Shown here piece by piece: positions 10,988-23,288 of a DNA stretch of 64,000 nucleotides. How positions within the stretch are numbered: the first letter of the stretch is position 1; every line of letters starts with the position of its first letter. A program made the position numbers and the translations under genes. Below the pieces are notes generated by a model, which worked only from the letters and a program-made list of their open reading frames with translations, searched no databases and was not told where the DNA came from. The stretch is taken from positions 301,001 to 365,000 of the forward strand of contig LSRY02000001.1 of assembly GCA_001643675.2 (NCBI GenBank), read 5' to 3'. The DNA comes from Monocercomonoides exilis. Lineage: Eukaryota > Preaxostyla > Oxymonadida > Polymastigidae.

Positions 10988-11820
10988 CTAGTAGTAGTAG
11001 TAATAGCAGTAGAGTAGAAGAAGATTTTGATGACAACGACGACGAAGAAGAAGAGTAGGAAGAGCGATATTTGATGGAATATACCTTTTGCTCACAATCA
11101 GAAAAGTCAATGAATAGCAAATGAAAACGCAAGGCAACTATCAAGGAGCGGACGATTGCCTTTATCAACCCATTTTGTATCTCAGAATCAAGGCTCACAG
11201 CAACTTTCTGTCATTTTTCAGATAACTCGAAAAATTATGACTTGCCTTCCAATTTCAGAAAGGAAGTTAATAAGGATGCAATTCTAGAAGATCACCTGCT
11301 TCATTGTTTCTTCTATGCTCATTGTCTTCCATCTTTTTCCCATTTGTGACAAGTTTCATTTCAATTACCATCAAAAGTCGTTTTCCAAATATTTATTTCG
11401 AGACTTCAGCATCCTTTTTCAAGCGCTTTTGTCAGCAATTTCACTAATAGTTCTTTCAAAATCATTTCTGCTCCCCAATGTTGGATTCTCCAACTTTCTT
11501 GTGAAATATGAAATTCTCTATTTTCATCTAATCCATCTTTTTTGATTCTTAAATTGTGAATTTTGTCAAAAACATTCCCGTGTCCAATACCACCAAATGC
11601 CTTTTCTACACTTTATTGTCGCAGATATGCAGCATCAACACTCGGCATTCGCAAAAAGCAAGCAGACATTGCTCTTTTTATTCATTTTCATTCGTTTTCA
11701 CTTCTGAGTCGGCCAGGAACACAAAAATTATCAATGCACAAAAACAATAAAATAAAAATAGAAGCATATACCATGCTATATTTCTCCTCTTTCGCGTCAA
11801 AAGACACATCATCAGTATTT
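10901..11820 (-). pseudogene. decayed minus-strand coding region, family unknown
   Basis: Minus-strand peptides look like real protein but are broken by stops: MPSVDAAYLRQ-stop-SVEKAFGGIGHGN, then FHISQESWRIQHWGAEMILK followed by ELLVKLLTKALEKGC-stop (11430-11600), and DSEIQNGLIKAIVRSLIVAL (11125-11190). A GAA repeat at about 10950-10985 interrupts the 3' side. The helical pattern would suit an alpha-solenoid, but I cannot name a family. Confidence 0.3.
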
Positions 11821-12675
11821 TAGAGATTCATGAATCTACAAAATATATCAAATTTTTATTTATAATTCAAAGCGATTTTGAACACTGCCATTTATGAAGC
11901 GACATCTCACCAGCGCGCTCCATCTAAAAAAGCTTCCATGTGAGAAATAAAAGTTCTTAATGTGAAAATAGCACGATCTATACCATTATCATTGAAATGA
12001 CACAAGAATTGATTTTTTGGCATGAGACAATTTTTTTGTGTGGAGAGAATCAATGAACTATGCATGGAATATTTGTCGTAACATGTACTTCATTGAGATA
12101 TAGGAAATTTTTGTAAATTTTCGAATAATACTAATAAAAAAATGAATTGTTATTGGATACAAATTGAAGGGGAGCACAAAGGATGATCGAAAGGAACATC
12201 CATGGAAAACGATCTTTTTCTTTTTCTTCTTCTTTGCATAATAATTGAAAAATTGGAAAATCACAAAATTGATGAACAGCCAGAAAACATGATTTGTTAC
12301 AGATTATTTGGAAGTGCAAATGAAGAAGAAATGGATTGCATTTAATCTGAAGGGAAAACAACATATTTATTCATTCAAACATTGAAATAACTTCCCCATC
12401 AAATTTTCTCAAACCTTCAACATTAAGCACAAGATTCCTGACGATGAACTTTGAAGAAATATGAATAGACTAATGACAGTGATAAAAGGACTCAAAACAA
12501 TCTTCGAGAGAGATACACTCCTCATGGATTGTTGTTGAGCGAAGAAGTTTAATAATTTCATTCAAGTTTGTGTTTTGTTTATTGAAGGTTGAATTGAACA
12601 GGGAAGCATTTGTGGCAGCATTAAAGGATGTGGGATTGCAATTTTGAAACTCTTTTTTATTTTTTTAAAAAATAA

Positions 12676-12707
<32 letters not shown>

Positions 12708-13322
12708 ACAATAAAAAAATAAAAAATAAAAACAAATTGTGATATTTATTCAATTGTTGCCAGACAATTTTACATTTGATTAATATTTCTCTTTTCTTTC
12801 AAGAAAATGATGAATCATTCTTATCTGTCAAAAACAAGGAAAACTTGCATTAACAAACGAAGCCTTATAAAAAAGTTTGAAAATTAATTTTAAAGCAATA
12901 TTGTTTTACTTTTTTTTTTGATGCAAACGTTGTTGGATAGGTTTTTTTTGTGAGATTATTTTTTTGAAAAAAATAATCTTTGTTTTGGAGCTGTGAAATT
13001 ATAATGCCAAATATCACAGAAACAGATAACAGAGAAAGCATTTGTTCAAATGAAGAAATATTGCAATTCTTCAGTTGGTTGCCAATTTGATTTCGAAGTC
13101 TAAAAAAATAGCAAAAACAGTTCAATTTCGAATAATAATAAAACAGCTTCAAGTCAAAGAAAAATAATATCTAAGTGTTTAACAAAATATATGTGTTGTA
13201 ATATGTTTTGAGAAAAATTAAAAAATATTTAAACAAAATGATGCTTTTTGATCAATTACATAAATTTAACATCGAAAAACACGAATAATGGCTTTTGAAA
13301 AAATTAAAGAGCAAGAAAATCG
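11821..13322. other. AT-rich intergenic region
   Basis: No convincing gene on either strand. It contains an (AAAAAT)n-type simple repeat at about 12660-12735. The minus-strand open frames near 12060-12360 and 12865-13150 are low-complexity. Confidence 0.6.
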
Positions 13323-16300
13323 ATGTTTTCAGTTTTTTTGATCAAATGGGCATTTAATGCGGTATTTGTTTGTGTTTGCTTGGATTCCTGCCTTGAAAAG
13401 AACGGATTTGGGCAGAGTGCGATTGTCCACTTTTCAGAGGATAATTTGAAGAGTTGCTGGTTCAGCTTAAAAAACAGCACAATCGAGCTGCGATGCATGT
13501 CAATGGAAGTTGCAAGCACGGGCTCCATTCTGCATGTGGACAAAGAAAGCACAAGTGTTTTGAAGAACGTTCCGATTTTGGTGAATTCGGCAAAGGCGGA
13601 TTCGCTATTTTTCTCCCAAGGAGTTGTCCATCTGAGCAATATTAGTGTTTCACATGCACAAAAATATTCGAGCATTCAATGCAACATGTTCCGCTCAGAT
13701 GGTTGTGGAATTTTTTCGATTTCAGAAAGTTCGATCAGATCTCCCATAATTTTATCTTCCTCTTTTTCCTTTTCCGGACAAGCCTCATTGATGGAAATTT
13801 CTCAGTGCATATTTCATAATTTTTCTGTGATCAACAAAGAAGATCACACGAATAAATTCCAGAGCAGATTTTGCGAGGAAATATCGATTAGCGGATGCTA
13901 TTTCGATAAAGTTGATGATCCGGTTGACGGAAGTGTTGTTCCTCATTTTGAGAATACAATTTCGTATATAGCCCGAAATAACACATTTTTTGAATGCCAA
14001 CGAGGATTGTTAAATCGGAAAACGAATGAACCCATTATTGGAGAATCTTTCGATGCCAGACAAGCGCCAGCAGCTGGAACTACTGAATTAATTCTTGAGG
14101 ACTGCGATTGGCAAAAATCTGAAGCATATCAAGTCGATGGAGGGGCACTTTTTTGCTCAAGCACTGCTGTCACATTGAAAATGACCAACTGCTATTTCAA
14201 CCAATGCAAAACAGTGTTCAATATATATGGAAGTGGTGGGGCTGTGGCCATTGGAGCAGCAAAGTCGTTGTTTCTTTTCTCTTGCACGTTTTATCAATGT
14301 GAAACAGAAGGAGGAAACGGAGGTGGACTTATAACACAAGGGGTGACTGGTTGCCATGTTGTTTCAGGATGCACATTTGACGGTTGCAGAGCAAGCTACG
14401 GAGGCGGGTTTTCCATTTCTTACAGTGGAGAATGCACGTCAAGGATTTGCTCCCAGTATTCTTTGTCGGCAATGAGTAATTTGGAGAAGACAAATGATGG
14501 AAACGATGAATGTGAGTATGTGGTTTTTGAGTGCACTTTTTCTGAATGTAATGCTGTGAATATTGGAGGAGGAATGCAAATACGAAGAACAAAAAGCACA
14601 AAGGTTATGGAATTACTGTTTATTCAGTGCACATCATACAAAGGAGGTGGGCTGCATTATATTTACAGCACAAATCTATATGGATATGTTGCATCGGATG
14701 TGTTTAATTCCTTCTTCGATAAATGCTCTGCGTCAAGCAAAATTGGACACGATGCATATCTTTTTGATGGATGGAACATGATTAAGGCATTATTTTGGGA
14801 CTGCGTTAGCCGAACAGATACTCCTTTGGAAAACAGAGTTTATTTGGAAAACGATTTTGGAGATGATGCAGATTACACAGCATGGATTCCAATAGTGGAG
14901 CATGGACCACCCAGTCGTGTATCGTCCACCGGAGCTGATGAGGAAAACTGCAACAAGTTCCCCAATTCATGTTCGTCGATTGGATATCTTTTAAGCAAAA
15001 CAGCTGAAAATGATATTTATATTGAACTCCAGGGATCTTCTCCTGTTATTGGAATTGAATCTTTGAATGGAATTGATGTTGGGTCAAAAACAGTGGAAAT
15101 CAGAGGAAAGTTTGACACCACAAGAAGAAACTATCTTGGAATTCCTCAGATGGCTTCCGACAAATACTATTTCAATGTTGGAGCAGGCAAGTTGAAGTTG
15201 AACACTTTTTATCTGGACATTCTTTATGTAGAGTCTTCGATGGCTGCTCTCAGCGGAACAGGAGAAATTTCGTTGCTGTTGATCTGGATCAGTGGCGACT
15301 CAACAAAAAAATACGCAAACCCGCTGATTCTGGCAACTGGAGGAACACTGAAGTTGGAAAGCATCAGCGTGGATTATTTGATGCCAGTAAGTGGAACCAC
15401 TTATTTGTTGTCTCTGACGAACACAGCAACGACAATCTTATCTTGCACAATTCAGACAGGAACAAATGAAGTTTTCACAGAAAGTGATATTGGAGATGAC
15501 GATGAGTTCATGTGCAAATATGACACAGGCACAATTGCTATCTCTGGAGGCACTGCAACAATCAACAACAGCACGATCAAATCAAACTCGTGGGGAGGGC
15601 TCAAGGTTGATGGTGCCCAAGTCACTCTGATTGACTCAAAAATCACAGACAATACTGTCATCTACGATCTGATGAAAGGAGAAAGAAATGTTGTTTGTAG
15701 TGGGGCTGGAACAATCGAACTCCAAGCAACAAGCGCATCGTATGTTGATGAAGTTCAACATTGGCTTAATAAAGGATGCACATTTAGCGGAAACCTCACA
15801 CAGATCACTTCTTCATATTTGAAGCCAACTATTTATGATTTAGGTGTGAAAAATACATCAACTGTGAGAAAATTTGAGGTTTCAATATATGGAAATGATT
15901 TTCTGTCATGTGCTGTGAAAGTGGAGGGAAAGAGAGAAAGTGACTCAGAAAGTGATTATGTTATTGCTGATGAAGTGTTATTCGACGGAATGGATAAAAT
16001 TGACGCTGTATTCATTTTTCCCGAAAGCAGCAATGCATCCAGCTCGAATTCCTTTGAAAATGTTGATGAAGAGTCGTTTGCGGAAAAGGAAAAGAAAACA
16101 TCTTCTGGAAATCTCCCTGAGATCATGATCAGATTGAAGTATGTGAAAGCACCGAATCTGACTGGGAGCTCAATTTGGGATTCTGCTGAATATGTTGCAA
16201 CAAATTGGACAAAGTCTCAAACAAACAATATTACAAATGGTACTGGAACAGAAAAACCAATTGATGACGAACCATTCCCTCTTATTCCTGTTATAGCAAT

Positions 16301-16445
16301 TAGCGCGGGAAGCGTTGTTGTTATTGTTCTGATTGTCATTTGCTGTTGTTGCTGCTGCCATCATAAGTGCTGTTGCCAAAAGAAAAAGCAGAAGGAGAAA
16401 AAATCAAAAAAGAAAGTCAAATCAAAAGATATAGAGTTAAATTAA
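13323..16445 (+). CDS. beta-helix (pectin-lyase-like) surface protein with membrane anchor, 1040 aa
   Basis: A single long exon. The N terminus (MFSVFLIKWAFNAVFVCVCL) is hydrophobic and may be a signal peptide. Residues about 100-500 repeat short units with Cys and Gly-Gly turns (NCYFNQC, GSGGAVAIG, SCTFYQCE, GNGGGLIT, GCTFDGCRASYGGGF), typical of parallel right-handed beta-helix proteins. A linker with NFPNSC-like cysteines (ENCNKFPNSCSSIGYLL) starts a second helical array of GTI/ATINNSTI units. Near the C terminus a hydrophobic segment (IPVIAISAGSVVVIVLIVIC) runs into six cysteines and a Lys-rich tail, giving a type I topology with a short cytoplasmic tail. The adjacent cysteines are possible palmitoylation sites. 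The likely role is cell-surface adhesion or substrate binding; no enzymatic residues are evident. A decayed relative lies at 39.6-41.3 kb. Confidence 0.8.
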   Translation: MFSVFLIKWAFNAVFVCVCLDSCLEKNGFGQSAIVHFSEDNLKSCWFSLKNSTIELRCMSMEVASTGSILHVDKESTSVLKNVPILVNSAKADSLFFSQGVVHLSNISVSHAQKYSSIQCNMFRSDGCGIFSISESSIRSPIILSSSFSFSGQASLMEISQCIFHNFSVINKEDHTNKFQSRFCEEISISGCYFDKVDDPVDGSVVPHFENTISYIARNNTFFECQRGLLNRKTNEPIIGESFDARQAPAAGTTELILEDCDWQKSEAYQVDGGALFCSSTAVTLKMTNCYFNQCKTVFNIYGSGGAVAIGAAKSLFLFSCTFYQCETEGGNGGGLITQGVTGCHVVSGCTFDGCRASYGGGFSISYSGECTSRICSQYSLSAMSNLEKTNDGNDECEYVVFECTFSECNAVNIGGGMQIRRTKSTKVMELLFIQCTSYKGGGLHYIYSTNLYGYVASDVFNSFFDKCSASSKIGHDAYLFDGWNMIKALFWDCVSRTDTPLENRVYLENDFGDDADYTAWIPIVEHGPPSRVSSTGADEENCNKFPNSCSSIGYLLSKTAENDIYIELQGSSPVIGIESLNGIDVGSKTVEIRGKFDTTRRNYLGIPQMASDKYYFNVGAGKLKLNTFYLDILYVESSMAALSGTGEISLLLIWISGDSTKKYANPLILATGGTLKLESISVDYLMPVSGTTYLLSLTNTATTILSCTIQTGTNEVFTESDIGDDDEFMCKYDTGTIAISGGTATINNSTIKSNSWGGLKVDGAQVTLIDSKITDNTVIYDLMKGERNVVCSGAGTIELQATSASYVDEVQHWLNKGCTFSGNLTQITSSYLKPTIYDLGVKNTSTVRKFEVSIYGNDFLSCAVKVEGKRESDSESDYVIADEVLFDGMDKIDAVFIFPESSNASSSNSFENVDEESFAEKEKKTSSGNLPEIMIRLKYVKAPNLTGSSIWDSAEYVATNWTKSQTNNITNGTGTEKPIDDEPFPLIPVIAISAGSVVVIVLIVICCCCCCHHKCCCQKKKQKEKKSKKKVKSKDIELN

Positions 16446-17880
16446 TTTTTAATAATTGATCAAAACTTTTAGGAAAAGACAAAATATCAGAGTTGGTATT
16501 TTTGAATCATTTACAAAATGAAATTTAAGATTTATTTGTTTTTTGAAGTTGCATGTGAAATTTTACACAGAAAGCATGCATTTCGTTTTTAAGCATTTAT
16601 TTTTCATTTGCATTAGAAGTTACCTTTTTTTTCCTGCTAGTTTATTGTTTTTTTCCAGAGAGTCAGATGACTTATTCATTTAAAAAAAATTTTTTTTGTT
16701 TTCTTTCAATAAATTATTAGGGTGTGCGAGAACATTTTGCTCATTATCGTATGCTTCAATTGAATTTTCACTTATTGTTAGATGGTTTATGTTTCTTACA
16801 AACTTTTTTCCAGTTTTATAGGAATATATGCATTTAAAATGACTTGGTGATTTCAATTAATTTAATTTGCAACTTTTTTTTATATGTTTGATGTTTAATT
16901 CCATGAACGGATTTCTTCATCGGTTTTTTAATGTTTTTTTTTCAACACGAAAAATTAGCAAAAATTGTTATTTCTTTTTTCTTTTTTGATTTTGAAAAAG
17001 ATATTTTTTTTCTAGGTCTATTTTTCACTGGCTTTCAAAAAGGATTAAAAAGAAAAGTCCGAGATTCCAATGTTGCTTCAGAATGAAACATTCATTTGGG
17101 AATTAAATGTCATAATGCTGAAAAGATATTGTTGACGTTTTTAATTCTTTCACGAAAAATTCCTAATCAGATTTTTTTTAATGGAATATATTTTTTTTGT
17201 TTTTTTTCATTTCTTTTTCTTTCTTCTCTTTTTCTTTTTTCTCTTTTCTTTTACAAACAATTCTTGTTGCATTTCTTTATTGATTCGCCAATGAAATTGG
17301 CCTATTCCATCCTTCCATGCAAACAGAACAGCGCATACACTTCCCATGCAGAAGGTGATTAGCTTCAGTCCAGGCTTAAACAACAGTTGGATAGCACAGA
17401 AAAACACTTGACGAGCGACAAAGTGGCAAATTTCGAGATATTCTGAGAGAGATCTTCTGCCAGCTGAACAAAGGCAGGATAAGGAATACTGCACTGTTTT
17501 TCTGGGTTTGAGGCAGAAGTCGCAAGAGGACTGCAACTATTGCGAGCTTTTAATGAGGGAGCCGCAAAGGCAGGTGAGAAGCAACAAACGGTTTAGTATA
17601 TCATCTTTTGAATTGATGTGAACTCGACATTTGCATTTCAACAGGATCAATGTGAATAAGTTAATTTATATTTATTTGAATTAAATTATTTTGATATATT
17701 TCTGTTAGCAATGGGAAACCGACACTGAGGTGGAGTTCTTTGACTCGATTGTGAAGCAAATCGGATGGAAATCACTTACTGTTCTTTTCTCTGAAGATTG
17801 ACACAAGCGGGCTTTCTGAAGAAGACTGCGTCCAGAAAATGACGGATATTTGATCTTCATTTGGACAAGATGCTCTGTAT
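16446..17880. other. AT-rich intergenic region with weak coding-like fragments
   Basis: Mostly T-rich sequence. A short plus-strand peptide around 17490-17570 (GLRQKSQEDCNYCELLMREP) is followed by GTGAG, a possible donor site, but I cannot extend it into a gene. Nothing else is supported. Confidence 0.5.
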
Positions 17881-17942
17881 CTTCTTTTTCTTTTTCTTTT
17901 TCTTTTTCTTTTTCTTTTTCTTTTTCTTTTTCTTTTTCTTTT
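17880..17942. repeat. (TTTTTC)n microsatellite
   Basis: About ten perfect copies of the hexamer CTTTTT. A Lys-rich plus-strand open frame follows (18000-18160) and is best read as a repeat by-product. Confidence 0.9.
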
Positions 17943-19356
17943 GTTTCTTCCTCTACATCTCTTCCTCATTATCCTCCTCTTCTTCTACAATGAGAACCGG
18001 TTTGAAGCAGAAACATGTGACTGGTTTGTTGGCAAAAAAGGCAAAGAAAAACTTAAAGAGGAAGAGGAAGAGAAAGAAAGAAAGACAGAAAAAGAAGAAG
18101 AGGAAGAAGATGAATAAAATGAGGCAGAAGAAAGGGAAGAAGAAGAAGTTGACGTTAAGTTCAATAATCGAAAGCTTTCTGTTGTATGAAAGTTTTTTCA
18201 AAACAATCTCATTCTCTGCTCCATTGGGAATATTCTTTGGTATGATGCTAAAGACGATAGCAAAATGACTCAAATCCATTTTGTCTCTCATTAACCCCCA
18301 ATCGGAATATCTGGAATCGAACAATCATATTTTCTCACGTGTTCTCTCTTAAACAAAACAATGAAATCCAGTTCCACCGTTCTCCTGAATCCATTAAAAC
18401 CATCTTTTTCCCCTCCCATTTCAATAAAGACAATTCATCCAACTGCAACTATCTCCAAATACCCTGTTCCATTTCTTTGCGCATCCCAATTTCCATTCAA
18501 TTCATCTACCCCAATCTCTTCGTCTAATTTTATGAAAATATTCTTACCCCTCAAAAAATGCCCCTTTTCAACGAAATTTGCTATTCTTTCTTTTTGTATA
18601 AACGATCTTCAACCCCCGTCAATTTCTGCTCTGTCCAATAACATTTATAATTGAATTTCTATCCAGTGTGTCAAAGTCAAAAATTATTGACGAAAATAAT
18701 CGAGTTCAAAAATCTTTTCATTCAAGCGCGTGCTATTTGCAAAAAATTACATTTCAATTACTTCTTTTGTGTTCTGCTCCTCAAAGAATAAATTAAATTC
18801 TTGTACAAATTGTCATATACTCGCATCCTGAAAAGAAAATGGTAATTAGACCTTCATATAAATACAGAAATAAAAAATACAGACATTCGCTTTTTCTTTT
18901 TCTATCTTTCTATCCATCTATCCATCTTTCTTTCTTTTCTTAATTGTTCAAAAATAAAAATTATTGAATCTCCTGGGTCATCCAATTTATAATTCTTCAG
19001 ACTGAATTCCTCATCCGCAATAAATTTCCATTGATTGATGTTGACAGGTGAAATAATACATCCTATTGTGCAGAAAATATTCTCTAGCCTATCTCTCATC
19101 TCACCAATGGATAATATCCTGCAAATATTACTTTTTGATCAGAATATCCATAACAGAAAGGCAAAAAACGTTTTTTCTCTTAAATATTTTGCCAAAAATT
19201 CTTTCAAAAAAGAGTGGTATGAGGAAAGGCATTTTCCAGATAGTTTTGTAAATTTAATATTTGTCATTTTTTCTCTGCCTCGATTATTCTTTTCATTTGG
19301 ATTGATAAAAATGTTGATGTCTTCTGAACGAAGTGTATTGCAAAAAGTCGAAGGAA
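17943..19356. other. intergenic region
   Basis: Low-complexity Lys-rich and Ser/Pro-rich open frames are present but none has a recognisable domain or splice pattern. The last part includes the presumed promoter of the gene at 19357. Confidence 0.5.
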
Positions 19357-20749
19357 ATGAGCGTCACTGAAAAGTTTATTGGTTTGCATCCATTTCTGCA
19401 TTTGAATTTCTGATAATTGCATTTCTTTCTTTCTTTATAATTTTGAAGCATTGTTTTATGGACTTGAAGAGTGCGGAGAAGATGAACAAATGCAGAAAAT
19501 AGAGGAAATAAAAAGAATGATTATTAAAATGAATGAAGAAGAATTCGTAACAGTTTTCACAGAGGAGATGTTCAATAAAATGGGGAAAATGATTGAAGAA
19601 AAGACATTATCATGGGGAAACACAATTTTGTTGTTGAAGAATGCTGGTTCTTGCAAGGAAATGAAAAGCTTTTTTTGTGATTCTTTTGATGATTCATTAT
19701 TGAGCGAAAGGATGAAAGTGATGATAATTGATAAAAATGAGAAGAAGAAAGAAGAAAAGAACGAAAGGCTTATGGTTGATCTTTGCAAATGCTTCTCTTT
19801 GCTGAATGTCTACTTCATTTCATCGGAATTGCATTCAATCACTGCGCCTCACCTTCTGAAAGCTGCGTCGAAGAAAGAGGAAAGCGAGGAAATTCAAAAG
19901 GAGGTAGAAATGGCTTTGTTAGCTTTGAGCAACATTAGAGGATTAAATGTTTGAACATTTCTATTTCCTTTTTGACATTTTCGAATTTTTTTTTCGATTT
20001 TTTGTCAGAGAATTGATGAGGAACTGTGTTTGAATGTAATCAAAGAAATCATTCAATATCATCAGGAACATCACAACTTGACGCGACTTGCGTATCATTC
20101 GGCTTGGATGTTTTTGATAAGCAGATTGGACGATGATAAAGATATGGAAGATGATATTATTAACAAACTGCATTTTATGAGAGAAGCAAAAAGAGAGTTG
20201 GAAGCGCTTTCAAAGAGTGTGAATTTGATGAGAGAAGAAATGAAAAAAGTTCTTGTTTTGAAGAGATGGCTCGAAACGCTGGAGTCTTTCTTTTTCATTT
20301 GTTGGCCGAGGAATGAAGAATATGTTGAACTGATCGAATGCCTTGTCCAGTTATTTCGAGCAGCAAAGGATAATTACAGAAAATTAGGCGATCAATGCAT
20401 TTTGGTCATTGGAAGAGCAGCAGAAAATAGAGCTGTCGAAATTGAAGACTTATTGGAGAGCGATACAATTGATGTTTTTTTGGAGGTGATTCACAAAACA
20501 ACATTGGATGACAAAATGATGCATGAATGCTTAAGATTTTTTACGAATGTTTCAAATAAATTAAAAGGGAAGGCTGATAAAAAAAATGAAGAAGCGAAAA
20601 GAAAGGCTTCAAAAAGGAAGATATTTGAAAAGATGGAGGAAGAGGGATACGAAGATATCATTGCAAGCTTTTTTGAAGTGTTTTCTTTTCATAACAGATA
20701 CTTTGGTGAATTTTCAAATAATATTACTGATTATTTTGTATATGTTTGA
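19357..20749 (+). CDS. lineage-specific helical family protein, copy A, 421 aa, three exons
   Basis: Exons 19357-19381 (25 nt: MSVTEKFI plus one base), 19449-19948 and 20009-20749. Introns are 67 and 60 nt, GT..AG, with phases that match; total 422 codons. Conserved blocks shared with copy B at 21.7-23.1 kb: EECGEDEQMQKIEEIKR, FTEEMFNKMGKMIEEK, LLLKNAGSCKEMKSF, LMVDLCKCFSLL, EIQKEVEMALLALSNI, IKEIIQYHQEHHNLTRLAYH, LHFMREAKRELEALSK, RAAKDNYRKL, VEIEDLLES, IFEKMEEEGYED. Almost entirely alpha-helical and charged, like an ARM/HEAT-type solenoid, without a catalytic motif. It resembles a multigene family I associate with Monocercomonoides; function unknown. The two copies converge, with about 950 bp between their stops. 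Confidence 0.85.
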
Positions 20750-21699
20750 GGAAATGAAACTCCTTTGATTTCAAAACTTTGAATTGATATTTAACTTTTT
20801 TTCTCAATATGTCAAAAAATAATTGATTGGAGAACTTTTATTGATATTTTTGTTTCCTTTCAAAAAAAAAGAAAGAAGAAAAGAAAAATGAAAATTCTTT
20901 TCAATTCGTTAAATGGATTATTGCCCTCCATCTTCTTCAAGAAGATTCATTTTTATTATAATGCATTCAATTGTTCAGTTTTTGCCTCTTGAAGCCTCTG
21001 AACTCTTTAACTTATAATCTTTCTGATTATTTTTTCAATGAATTCATGAAGGAGAAGAATGAAATGGTTATTTTTGAGAAAAATTGAAAGATATCAAAGA
21101 AAAAATGTTCGTTGAAGAAACCTGTTATCAACTTCTTATGTGCAAAATGCTTCAGAAATAAATCCAACGACAAAGAAGAAAAACAAAAACCTTAGTCAAA
21201 AACTGCTTGACTGAAACAAGTCAATCGAAATCGAATTCTATCTCTGTTTTTCTTTCTCTTTTGCTCAAAAATCTTCAATAGAAGTTCCTCCAGTTTTTGT
21301 TTCATTGACCTTCTCTTCCATTCCATTCATCATCTGAAAGTCACTCTATCCCAATTCATCTAAATTACGTGTCGTCTTCTTTGTTGAAACGAATGAAGAA
21401 GAAGAAGAAGAAGAAAAGGAAGATCACAATTGTTGAAATGAAGACAGATGCTATGTGAATGCTTGAATGAGTGAGGGAGAATGAGTCAGTGAAGTCGAAC
21501 TGGAAGATGAGAATGAGAAGATTGAATGAAATGAATGAAGAACACACAATTTTTGTTGAATACTCTTCGTGTTCAACTAATAATGTTGATTCGAACCGAA
21601 GCCATTTCTCTTCTCTCTTCTCTTCTTCTTTAAATTTTCTTCTTTTCTGAGAAGAGAAGAGATGAGATGAGATGAATGGAAATGTGTTTAACATTCGCT
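20750..21699. other. intergenic region between convergent paralogues
   Basis: Contains the 3' flanks of both family members. Purine/pyrimidine tracts lie near 21395-21415 and 21600-21675. No gene supported. Confidence 0.6.
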
Positions 21700-23113
21700 T
21701 TATAGGTGCATTAAATAATCAGATAAGTTTTTTGGCACAAACATAAATGATGGATGAAATACAGCTTTTGGAAGTTTTTCATGAAAGCTAAAGATGGCAT
21801 CTTCATATCCTTCCTTTTCCAACTTTTCAAATATCTCCATTTTTGCTGCCTTTCTTTCCTCTTCTTCCTTTTCATCCTCCTCCTTTTCGTTCAGTCTTTC
21901 TGAAATATTCAAAAAAAATATGAAGCAATCTTCTTCCGTCATTCCATCTATTGCTGGCTGCAGAATCTCCTCCAACACTGCTTCAACAGCTCCCCCTTTC
22001 AATAAGTCATCAACCTTCGCGGCTCCCTTTTGTGCTGCAGTTTTCAATATACTAATAAACCATCTCCTAATATCTCTGTAATTATCTTTCGCAACTCGTA
22101 ATAATCGCGTTATGCTGCAGATAAGCCCTGCGAATTCTTCGTTCCACAAGTCGCAATTGATCAAGAAATTACCAATTGAAGAGAACCATCCAAAGAAAAT
22201 ATACAATTCTTTCTCTTCTTTTTTTCCTCTGTTTTCTTCTTTTTTCATCCAATCCACTTGCCTTGTCAACTCCACCAATTCTCTTTTAGCTTCTCTCACA
22301 AAATGCAGTTCGTTCGCAACCACTTCTTTAAAGCTTTTGTCGTTGAAAAATAATCTGTAACTCAAAAACAGCCAAGCCGATTGATAAGCAAGTTGCGTCA
22401 GATTGTGATGCTCCTGATGATGTTGAATAATCTCCTTGATTTCATCCAGGTAAAGTGCTTGGTTCACCCCCTGAAAATATGAGAGAGACAATTCAATAAC
22501 TTCAAAAATGAAATTGAAATTCTCAAACATAATGATCAATATTGCTCAAAGCTAGCAATACAATTTCCACTTCTTTTTGAATTTCCTCATTTTTTCCCTT
22601 CATCAACGCTTTTTTCAGAAGATGAGGCACGCAAATTGAAAGTAACTCAGGTGGAAAACCACGGCTTAGAGAAATATAGCATTCACAAAGATCAATCAGC
22701 AGATTTTCGTTCTTTTCGTCCTTTTTCTTCTCATCTTCTGCTATTATTATTAACTCTAATCTTTTATTCAATAAAGATTCTTTGAGGCCATCAATCCATA
22801 TATTTTTCAATTTCTTGCAATATCCAACATGCTTTAACAGCAAAGCTGCATTTTCCAAAGATATTTTCTTTTCTTCAATCATTTTTTCAAATTTATTGAA
22901 CTGTTCTTTGGTGAAAACATGTCTGAAATCATCTGTATTCATTTCATTAATCAGTTCTTTCATTTCCTCAATTTTCTGCTTCTGTTCATCTTCTCCGCAT
23001 TCTTCCATTTCACGAAGCAATTCTGCAAAAGGCATCCGAAAAAATAAAAGTTTGTTCAAAATTGTTCAAACCAAATAAAAGAACACACTTGAAAACTGCT
23101 CGGTTTTGGTCAT
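21700..23113 (-). CDS. lineage-specific helical family protein, copy B, 429 aa, three exons
   Basis: Exons 23113-23089 (25 nt: MTKTEQFS plus one base), 23022-22529 and 22470-21700; introns of 66 and 58 nt; total 430 codons. Exon 1 has exactly the same length and phase as in copy A, which fixes the start. Shared blocks include EECGEDEQKQKIEEMKE, FTKEQFNKFEKMIEEK, LLLKHVGYCKKLKNIW, LLIDLCECYISL, EIQKEVEIVLLALSNI, IKEIIQHHQEHHNLTQLAYQ, LHFVREAKRELVELTR, RVAKDNYRDI, VDDLLKGGAVEAVLEEI and IFEKLEKEGYEDAI. The protein is intact. The 5' end is about 175 bp from the end of the DIRS element, so the retroelement inserted next to its promoter. Confidence 0.85.
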
Positions 23114-23288
23114 TATCTGTATTCTGTCTTCATTTTTAACATTATTGCATGTACTCATTCTGCTTCTTGCACAATATGTTCAAAAAGAGAAAAAAAGTGT
23201 GACAAGTGGCAATATAAAAGAATAATACCAACAGTATTGATTATCTTGAAAAATAAAAATGATCGCAACGCAAACTATTACGTTTTTG

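Noticed and set aside
17861-18268. Phe- and Lys-rich protein
   Set aside because: Its first part is the (TTTTTC)n microsatellite and the rest is low-complexity Lys without any domain.
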